DNA of 64,000 nt. Origin: Allodiplogaster sudhausi (Eukaryota > Nematoda > Chromadorea > Rhabditida > Diplogasteridae). The notes under the pieces were generated by a model. That model searched no databases and had not been told where the DNA came from. It saw only the letters and a list, made by a program, of their open reading frames with translations. Positions 55,370 through 64,000 of the stretch are shown one piece after another. Where the stretch lies: assembly GCA_945643635.1 (NCBI GenBank), contig CALZFC010000026.1, positions 2,567,501-2,631,500 on the forward strand. The letters are read 5' to 3'. Position 1 is the stretch's first letter, and every line of letters starts with the position of its first letter. Made by a program: the position numbers and the translations under genes.

Positions 55370-55960
55370 CCCCGTCCCTCATCTCCCCCCCCCCCTCCCC
55401 CTTCCCCTTCCCACAAATCCTCCCACCACCCAATGACCTCATCGGCATCGGATTACCCCTCACTCTTATTTATGTACATACAAATGTACATATCTTGCTA
55501 TACCATATATTCTATACCACTTTTTAATTACATTATCAAGTGCGTTTTATGAATGCCGTTAATGAATGAAATGACAAAAGGATGTGATATAAATTTCGTC
55601 AAATTGAACAGTGCTTCATTTAATAATGTTGGTTAGCAAATGGGCTCTAATCGAAAGTACCATTATTTGGGAGCACCGCCGAGTGAAGAGAAGAAAGTCT
55701 ATACGTTGATGAAACCGTTACTGGTCTATTTCGCGGTAACAACGTGACTTTGTTGGTTTTTTTCATAGCAACATGGCAGCCCGTTCTTCTTATTCAACTC
55801 TTTCAGGTGCAACTGCTCTCAACGAGAGAAGAAGATATTGCCTTCTGAGATTCAGTTTCCAATTTCAAAGAACCGAATTAGGCATCCAGCTCCGTTCAGA
55901 TCGCCAAAGAAAACGAACATGTTCACAAGCTTCAGGTGTTGTTCTGACTTCATGATTTGC
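55370..55960. repeat. C-rich tract then ShKT-flank repeat module (copy 6)
   Basis: A polypyrimidine tract (55375-55430) is followed from 55660 by GGGAGCACCGCCGAGTGAAG, AACGTGACTTTGTTGG and AGCAACATGGCAGCCCG, the module seen near the ShKT genes. No ShKT exon is present here. Confidence 0.5.
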
Positions 55961-56169
55961 CTAAATGTGCAAAAATTGCTCTGAAGAAAGAGAGTTAGGT
56001 AGAGAGTAGTTGGATGGAGAGTAGTTGAAGGTAGAATAGTAGTTGGCGTTGTAAGAAGAGCAGTTTGTATGCGAGTCGTTGATGGGAGTATTGTTTTAAG
56101 TAACGTCGTTATTATCAGGTACAAGCAGAATACCCTGAGCATAATTGCATCATTAATTTCGCATATAAT

Positions 56170-56400
56170 ACCTATGAATACATGATTTCTCTCTCTCTCT
56201 ATGTCGTTTTCTCTCATCCTCCTTATCCTCCTCTTTCTCTTCCTCTTCCTCTTGCTCGTTCTCTTTCTTTCTCTATTTATTTTTCTCTTTCTATCTCTCT
56301 TTCTCTTTTTCTTTTTCTTCTCCTTTCTCTTGTTCTTCTCAAGCTGTCTCTTTTTCTTAATCTCTCTTGCGATTACTCTTCATTATTTACTATACTTTTT
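56170..56400 (+). repeat. CT-rich tract
   Basis: Low-complexity CTTTTCTCT sequence. Frames through it encode Leu/Phe/Ser repeats and are not genes. Confidence 0.85.
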
Positions 56401-56623
56401 TTAATCCCTCTTCTTGTACATTGTTCCCATAATTGCTATTAATCTTGACAAAACTGGCAATAGTTTTCCGAAAAAGTGCTCACCTTTGCAATCGACACTG
56501 CGTCCAGTTTCAAAGCAAAATTAGCACAATTTTTCACTGGTGTTGCAGCCGTTATGTTTTGCTAAGTGAAGGTAGTGTGTCAATCTTATTCAAGTATAAA
56601 GACATTGAGCCTTCAAGTTCAAG

Positions 56624-57010
56624 ATGAATAAACTTGTTGAAGCCGAATTGTTTTCGCCGCCCCAATCTACATTATGTACATCATCAGCCATGGGTTCTTT
56701 TTATCTCAATGGCAACGACGGCTCCTTCTTTGAGGGGGTCCATCGCATGCCTAGTCGCGGATTTGGACGCTGTTTCTGCAGTCGTCAATGTCGCCGCCGA
56801 AGCTCCGTACGCACACAGCGCCAGCAGACCGTCCAGGTACATCCCAATGCCTCGCCAGAAAGAGATCCTCGCTCACGCGCTCTTCTAGTACATCTTCGTT
56901 GTGCTGGCGGTCATTGACTACCCCCCCCCCCCCCACCTCGCCTGACAAACAGCCTCCGTCACGTCCGCCCGCAGGCCGCCATCCCGCTCGTCAAGAAAGT
57001 CCCCCGCAGT
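56624..57010. other. unassigned GC-rich coding-like block
   Basis: Open frames on both strands. The plus strand offers MNKLVEAELFSPPQ and, in another frame, SIACLVADLDAVSAVVNVAA; the minus strand offers EDVLEERVSEDLFLARHWDV. A C-run at 56922-56935 interrupts all of them. No family or exon chain is apparent. Confidence 0.25.
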
Positions 57011-57059
57011 CCTTGGAAGATAACACAAATTCCTTTTCAGTCCGAAATAGCTTCATTCT

Positions 57060-59100
57060 ATCACTTATTGGGTGAGTGGGACGGGAAAACACACCCTTGA
57101 GCGTAGAATGAAGATCTACCCCATGACTATCTTAACCCATAATTCACGTGTCAAACCGCTTCGCTACCGGTCAGCGCCGCTCATCAGCGCATTCAAACAC
57201 TAATTTTAGCTCCACCACATTTTACTGATAGTGAATACTGGGTCCACTTTTCTTCCTTGATTAATTGCAAAGCAAAGCGAAAGCAAAAATTCTCTGGAGA
57301 CCTAATTGATAGTGAGTTTTGCACATTTTTACATAAATTTTACAACCGAGTGAACAATTCAAACAGAAAAGTATCTGAACTAGACTTTCAAGAGTCCTAG
57401 ACTTTCCTAAATTCTATCTGAGAAGCTAGGTTAATCGTAAGGCGCTCTCATGAGTCCAAAATAAACTTTACAAGTTGGTGCATGCTGTATTTTTTATTTC
57501 TACAGTAAATTATGGCTGCCAGGTGCATCTGAATTCGCGATGAAAATGTCGTAGAATATTTTTCAAGTGCCTTAAAAAATAAAAATAAAAAAAGATAGAG
57601 ACGACCTTTCCACTTCCTGCTCTTCTCACTAATTTCTTCATAAAACTGTGTGAATTTGCGAAGAATATACATACATATATAGTTTTCTTTTTACTTTTTT
57701 CACCCTGCGCTCGATCCTCTTTCCCGTTCATCATTGTAACTGCTCCTGGAGCAACGGAGGCCCGATATCTGCGTCAGATTCCGGTAGGCGAGGAATCGTC
57801 GAAGTCCCTCCCATCTTGATCCCTCGGCTATTCATTAATGCCTTGAACCAACAGGATAAAGACTTTTTTGTTTCGTTAATAATCCCAGACTCATGAAGAA
57901 CATATTGCAGTTTTTATGCATATATTTCCCAGAGTCAGGCATGCCGATCAAGCTGGAAATTGCAGCATACTAACAAATTATTGTATGGAATCGTAAAAAA
58001 AAAAACAAAGCACATGAGCATCAATTTGATCAAACTTTGATCAAAATTGCATATCAAAAAGATGAGCTGTATTTTGAGGCACTATATATAAGGCCAAACA
58101 AGGCAACATCAAGAATGACTTTAAGACCATAGCTGATTTTAGTTGCAGTTTGTCTAAACAAATTCGGACAGAGCAAGATTTATGAGTAAGATTCAGTTAT
58201 GAATAACATTCACAAGAGAATCAGGAATAGACAAAAAGGAACTCCAACTGATACAACAAAGGCTTTATGGCCCTTCCCAAAACCAAATGAATAGCTGTTT
58301 CCTTCGCAACTGTATGCTCGTGTGGTTTATAACGGATTAGTAGAATCTGATGACTCAAGTGCAGCAAATGTGAATGATCAACGCATGCTGATAGAGCTCT
58401 GACGAGGATATAGTAGAAGAGACAGTTCCCAGAAGTAGACAGGTATGCGAGCATTGTTTTAACTTTCCGAGTAAAGAAGTTGCCTTTCAAAGAACCAGAA
58501 GAAGTTTGTTGGTTAGAAGATGTTGTAGCTAAGGGAAAGTGAAAATTATATGCTCAATTGGAGCCAGATCTTTGTGATGCCTCACAATAAGACTACATTC
58601 AGCCTTATACATCATCTGGATTTGTCAACACAAGAAGATCACGAAAACAATGCTACTTTTAGCCCTGAAAAATGTTGGTTTTTTAGCCATCATGACTCTG
58701 CCTGGAAGTAATGTTTCACACAAATAAATTTTCATCACTGCAAGCTACACAATACTGATAGCTTCTGACAACAAATCCCACCAAGACTACTAATCCGTAT
58801 TTATAGTATGCCCATGAAATTGAGCTTATGATTCTCACTGCAAGAGAATCAAACAGAAGAAACTATCTTACTATGTGTGTAACAATATATCTTACGTAGT
58901 AAGATATATTTTTACGAAGAAAGATCTCTCGATCTTAAAAGTGCCAAAAAAGATGTTAGTTGTTAGTTTTTAAGAGGCAATCTCTACTTCTATAGATTTT
59001 TCATATTGTTAGCGCAAACTCCTGCTCCGTTTGCATGTTTCGTTTTGCATATAATGCATGAATGTATGCGGAGACACTCTTACTTTGCTGCAATTGTCAT
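57060..59100. other. AT-rich stretch, no gene seen
   Basis: All frames are broken. It contains a perfect 27-bp palindrome at 58884-58910 (AATATATCTTAC then GTAAGATATATT). I looked for reverse transcriptase motifs in 57.9-58.8 kb and did not find convincing ones. Confidence 0.5.
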
Positions 59101-59159
59101 GTCTCATGCAAGAGCAGCATATTTGGGTGTGTTGCCAACGGGCGCAAAGTGGGAGTAGA

Positions 59160-59918
59160 GTCTGATGGCCGCGGCCCTTTCTTCTCCCTCCTCTGCAAGA
59201 GCCGGTTGGTGTAAGAGAGTTAGAAGAAGCTTCTCGCGTGTGTATTGCCGGCTGCATGAGAGAGGCCGCTCACGTGCTCGCTCAGTTTGCTGTTCCCACC
59301 CGGTCGACTCCGATTATGTTGGAGAGAGAAAGAGAGGAAGAGAGAGAGAGAAGAGAGAGAGAAGAGAGAAAGAAGAGAGAGAGATGCAAAGAGACAGCCA
59401 CATCCTACTGTGAAGACAAGCGGAGAGGATAGGACAGGTTGAGGCGGGGGGAGACAGGAGAAGAGCGGAGAGGAGAGGTACACACTCACACATATACACA
59501 CACACACACACACGCCAAGGTGCTCCCCCCGTCATTCCTCCTCCCATCTCGTTCCCCTCTCCACTCTGCCTCCTCTCCGACCCGAGCCAAATTTCGCCAT
59601 TCTTCCTTTCCATCTTCTTTTCCCCGATCGCATTGACGAGTGGGATGAGAGATGAACCGTTGATGAGAGGATCCTCCCTTTGAGCCAGGAGCTCCTTCTT
59701 CTTCTTATTCTTTGGCTTTCAAAAACAGCGCCACTCTCTATCATTTCGTGCAGGAATCATCAAGTTGTAGTCTCCATCTGGAAGGTGTGGCCGCAATGCT
59801 CGCTCTCCATGCTAGTATATCAGAGAGAGATGTGGAGGCTCCCCTCCGTGTACTTTGGCCCATTGCAACCGTATGCTCATCTTTTTCATCATCACATGCA
59901 GACTCATCTCTCACGCTC

Positions 59919-59958
<40 letters not shown>

Positions 59959-60772
59959 TCTCTCCTTCTCTGCAGAACCACATGACAGGTGGCGCACCAT
60001 GGCTAGATTGAGATTGGCGATGATTCTTCTGTTCTTATAGACTGTAGAGATGTTCGAGCACTTTCATGCTCTCAGCGTCCTTCACCACCGAAATGACAAA
60101 CGCTGTCCTACAATTTGAGAATCCCGCCTCCCTTCACGTGTCCCATCGTAGTGCTCTTCAATCGGTGAAGCCTTGAATGGCAGGAAGCAGCCTCGTCTGG
60201 GTCTAGACATTGTTATGGCCATGCAGCATCCATCGCTGTGTGTGTGTGCATGTGCCACCCATTTGTCTCTCTGCGCCTTTTTCTTCCATTTCCACTCTCG
60301 CCCCTTTCATTTGCCCATCCTCGCTCCTTGCTTGACGAGTGTTCTTCTTCGTAGACAGGCACAGAACACACCTTCTTTTTCTCCCGAATATCAACCCTGT
60401 CGCTTCCCGTTTCCACACAGGCTAGCTACTGTTCTCCTTCTCTCTCTCTTTCTCTACTCTCCCTTTCTCTTTCACTCTTTCCCTCTCTCTCTCACTCTCT
60501 TTCTCTCTCTTCCTCTCTCTTTGTCCCCCTCTCACCTGGTGTTCCCCTCTCCGCTCTCCGCTCCTCCGGTCTCCCCACTCTTCCTCCCAATCGTCTCCTC
60601 GCCGTCTTTTCCGAACATTTTTTTTGCTTCTTAAGCGTTGGTTCGCATTTTTGTGGAGGGCCCACGCATGTCTGAAGGAATCTCTTCGCTTGAGTCAGCC
60701 GAAGCACTCTCACCTTCTCTGTCTGTCTGTCTGCGCTCTCTCATGTTCCCTATCTCGTTCCGCATCGTTCTC

Positions 60773-60819
<47 letters not shown>

Positions 60820-61497
60820 CTTCCATCGCGTTTTTCGTCTCCCATTTTTCCTTTAGGTGCACACGTGTGAATACATTCATTGTGAAATCGCCTCTTCGCT
60901 CCTCCTCATCTCCTTTCTGTGCTTTTTCTGCTTTCTCAGGCATTTGTCAAAGAGCGTCCAACTACGATATGCGTCATTCTAATAGTATTATTATTCTTTC
61001 TCATTGGCGCTACATTCTCACTCAAGGGTTCTTGAGTTGTTGTTGTGAACTCGAGCATACCGTAGTTTAGAAATGAGGAGAGAGAGGAGGGAAAGGCACA
61101 AGTAAAATAGGCGGCTTGAGCTGGCTGGCGCCTCCGAGTCCGTCTTGGCCAGTGGACCCGCATCCTTGTTTATGTCGTGTGCCTGCCGCTGTCGCTTTGG
61201 GAGTACGAGATGCTTGGCGAGGCAGGAGCAGAGAGTGTCACAAACCCTCTCTCTCCCTCCCTCCCTTCTCTCTCTTTCTCTCTCTCCCTCCCTTTCACTC
61301 TCTACGCCTTCAGCAGGAGTAGCTCAAGTATGTTAGAGCAGCCGCTACCGGAGAGCAGTTTTGAGCACACCCAGCGAGAGAGCATGACAGGTGGAGAGAG
61401 TTTGAGAGAGCACGAGGGAGGAGGAGGCGATCTCTCGCCAGCCACGTGCTTACCACGTGCTCTGCAAGTGTGCGTGTGTGTGTGCGTGGCGTCTCTT

Positions 61498-61531
<34 letters not shown>

Positions 61532-62380
61532 ACTCTGGGGCGGGCTTCCTCGCTCCGCCCGTCGGCCTTCCTCTTCCCTCCTCCCCTCTCCTCCCCATCT
61601 CCCCCTACGCTCTTCTCTTCAATTCAGAGCGAGCACATTCCAACTCATGGCGGTGCGCGCACGCTCGCTCATAGTCAGAGCCACAGCCAACTTGGAGAGA
61701 GAGAGAATCCATCACTCATCTCTGTGCTGTCTTCTTCTTCTCCTCGCACCACAGGGTGCCTTCTCACTCCTCCTCCTTCAGGCTACAGCCTACCTTGACT
61801 TCATTCCTTTTCAAAGTCCCTCCCTCCCGCTGGGTGCGAGCACATCAGTGGACTCCTCTTCCGCTGACAAGTCGATCTCGCTCTCTCCCTCACTCTCTCT
61901 CTCTCTCTTTCTCCCTCGCTCTCTCTCTCTCTATCTCTATCTGTCTGTCTTTTCTCGCGCAGTCTCTCTCTCCCTCAATCTTAACCCTCTCTCGCGACAT
62001 TGGAGATAGCCATTGCCTGTCTTCTGGCCTCACCCTCCCCCGGGGTCTCCCCATCCACCCCCTCTCGCCATTAGAAGACCAGTAAGAGAGGAAGCAAGGA
62101 GATTTGGAGAGAGAGAGAGAGAGAGAAAAGAGTGAGAAGGAGAGCAGAGCAGATCCCGGTCTCGCCAACGGGTACACTGAGCTCAGTCTCAGTCTCTGTG
62201 CTAATTCCATCGCCAGATATATTTAGCCATATTCAAGATCCGGTTCATAGGTGTGTGTACTTTGTCGCTCGCGTTGCCGTGTGTCATTTCACGTGTTTCT
62301 CCACACGCGTGTAAACAAGATTAAAGTTGTTTTGACAGAGATAACCTCTACCGTTTCCGCTGTCTCGACCTGTTGTGCAG
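59160..62380 (+). promoter_or_regulatory. CT-rich upstream region of the MXD-like gene
   Basis: More GC- and CT-rich than the preceding 2 kb, with numerous (CT)n and (GA)n runs and a short (CA)n run at 59492-59512. It probably contains promoter, 5' UTR exons and introns of the gene starting at 62386, because an acceptor (GTTGTGCAG) stands 6 nt before its ATG. Specific sites cannot be named. Confidence 0.35.
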
Positions 62381-62385
62381 GCAGA

Positions 62386-62749
62386 ATGGACTCCGCCGCC
62401 ACACTCAACGTTGACTGCTTCTTCCAGGCAGCGCGCATTCTCGAAGAAGTCCAGCAGAACCGGATAGGTGAGTCGGAGAAGAAGAAGAAGCGCCTCGCTC
62501 TCAGATGAAACTTCTTTCTTTCTCAGGCAACAACAACAACATGGCCGAGATGGACCTGCGTGGACTGATCGCCTCGACGAGACGAGCCGGCTCCTCTTCC
62601 ATGACAGCCGGCGTGTCCTCTCCGTCCTCGCCCCATCCCTCGTCGCCATCCATGAAGAGGCCGAGCCCGGCTGCATCGACCACCTCTTCTTCTACCAGCA
62701 GTGGCGCCTCTCCTCGTCGTCGCTCCTCCAACACCTCCAAGCATAGCCG
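62386..62749 (+). CDS. MAD/MXD/MNT-like repressor, first coding exons (partial)
   Basis: Exon 1 (62386-62467) starts at ATG just after a splice acceptor and encodes MDSAATLNVDCFFQAARILE. This resembles the SIN3-interaction helix at the N-terminus of MAD/MXD and MNT proteins, which recruits a SIN3 corepressor. Exon 2 (62527-62749) joins in phase and encodes a short Asn run, EMDLRGLIASTRRAG and a long Ser/Pro/Thr-rich basic segment ending in SSNTSKHSR. In this family that position precedes the bHLH-zipper domain that pairs with MAX. The donor after it is GTATGG, phase 2. No bHLH exon is recognisable before the window ends, so the assignment rests on the N-terminal helix and layout only. Confidence 0.45.
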
Positions 62750-63105
62750 GTATGGCATTTCACCTGCCGCTGCATTTGCTTCTTGACTTTCGGTCATTCG
62801 TACAGTAGCTATGTATGTGGCAGTGGTGCAAAGTATGTCAGTGTCGTTCACCTCTCTCATCTTTTCATCTGTTAGCTCTCTATCTCTCCTTCTCCGTCTC
62901 TCCACTCAGCGCGTACAAAGTCGTTGGAGTAGCAAGCGGCAAGCCAAAAAAATCCCCAGAGTTGTGTTCACTTTGTGTGCTTGCCTCGCGAGTTCTTGTA
63001 TCTTCGGACCAATCCACGGCCACGCTGGGGTCTGGCTTTCATGTCGTCCCTTTTTGCTTATTCGGGAGCATTGATGTTTGGTCGGAGAGATCCTCCTTCT
63101 GTCTC

Positions 63106-63154
<49 letters not shown>

Positions 63155-64000
63155 TGTCCCATTTCCACACGCATCACTGGCCATTGCTGGTGCTGCTTCG
63201 GCTGGACAAAGCTTCTGCTTCCCTCCCCCTCAGGCGAGTCTTCCCCCCCCCCTCCCTCGCGGAGGAATGGGTTATCCTCGTGCAATTCAGAGAGATGCAG
63301 GCAAGAATAGCTCACGCCCAAAGTTGGAATGTGCAAAGAGATGAGAGAGATGAAGATTGAGAGAGAAGGAGAGAAAGAGAGAATGACTGAGAGAGTAGCA
63401 GAGAAAGAGAGGCTGAGACGGAAGAAGGATTGAGAGATGTGGGTGGCTGGCACGACTCGCGTGTCGTGCACGTGCGCATAACCAAGCTCAGCCTCCTCCC
63501 CCCCCCCCCTCCTCTCCCTCTCCCTTCTGGCTGCTTCCTCATTCAGCAGTTTTCCCCGGCTTTCTCCGTCGGCTGAGAGTCACCGCCAGAGAGACAGAGA
63601 GAGGCAGCGAGGAAGCGTGCGAGAGAAAGAGGGCAGAGAGAAACGGAAAGAGAAAGATAGCAAAACGGGGTAAAAGGCTCTCGCGTGTAATGTCTCGCCC
63701 CACATAAGGAAAGCCTGAGCGAGACCGGAAATCGCGCCGTAGGCCAACGTGGAAATGTGCCAGAGGAGGAGAGCAGAAATAGAAGTGAGGAAGGAAGTGT
63801 GTGTGTGCCTTTGGATCTGCACGAAGGAGGCACAAAGAGTTGTTGTCTGCCTCCCATCCGTAATCTGCACTCCACATGGGAGTTGTTGTCATATCTTCTC
63901 TCATTCCCTGTACCGTTGCCGTCACTAGTTCAAGGGTACAACAGTCTGGTATCTTCTCTCTTCTGTAACTCTGCACATGGGACCGAAGAATCACACGGAC
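62750..64000 (+). other. probable intron of the MXD-like gene
   Basis: CT- and GA-rich, with no clear exon. An acceptor at CCACTCAG (62909) could open AYKVVGVASGKPKKSPEL in the right phase, but that is not bHLH sequence and runs into a CT tract without a clear donor. The window ends here. Confidence 0.35.

Noticed and set aside
57950..58800. Copia-type retrotransposon polyprotein remnant
   Set aside because: A few phrases (PFKEPEEVCWLEDVV) looked suggestive, but no reverse transcriptase or integrase motif could be placed in any frame.

Overview
The window is eukaryotic (metazoan) genomic DNA. Genes are split into short coding exons (16 to about 250 nt) by mostly short introns, many filled with (CT)n/(GA)n tracts. 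I see no rRNA genes, no convincing functional tRNA and no prokaryotic features. A nematode source is the best guess: the aspartic protease has a Cys-rich insert of the nematode type, and there is a tandem family of small secreted ShKT-domain proteins. This is inference; no species can be named.

Layout. 0.2-2.6 kb: a palindromic satellite surrounding a fold-back element. 4-8 kb: SINE-like repeats, two clusters of a GGCGTCCCA motif and unassigned coding-like sequence. 9.8-13.9 kb (+): protein kinase exons (one N-lobe exon, then a C-lobe and tail chain ending in a stop), with no visible catalytic core. 15.7-19.65 kb: a TTAA-flanked DNA transposon with long inverted repeats around a truncated transposase-like zinc-finger ORF. 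19.98-23.16 kb (+): an LRR/coiled-coil gene whose last exon carries an in-frame TAA. 25.4-26.3 kb (+): a secreted helical protein. 27.1-28.4 kb: a fold-back element with a tRNA-like core. 30.8-33.9 kb (-): a complete 14-exon fatty acyl-CoA reductase. 35.6-39.9 kb (-): three ShKT genes, with decayed copies at 37.2, 41.4, 42.2 and 52.4-52.9 kb and a 35-bp minisatellite at 40.5-41.1 kb. 44.7-46.5 kb: a diverged tandem duplication. 48.2-52.2 kb (+): a complete 11-exon aspartic protease. 53.0-55.3 kb: a second TTAA-flanked element made of two arms of about 870 bp. 59-64 kb: CT-rich DNA leading into the first exons of a probable MAD/MXD-type repressor (+).

The clearest genes are the fatty acyl-CoA reductase (lipid metabolism), the aspartic protease (secretory or lysosomal proteolysis) and the ShKT cluster (secreted Cys-rich proteins). 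Nothing suggests they form one pathway. The most unusual aspect is the repeat landscape: several large palindromes carry tRNA-like pol III box sequences, and two of the repeats end in the same TTAA-anchored termini.

Exon boundaries were derived by eye from splice-site and reading-phase consistency. Phases were checked for the reductase, the protease, ShKT A and B, the coiled-coil gene and the kinase C-terminal chain. Other calls are less certain and say so.
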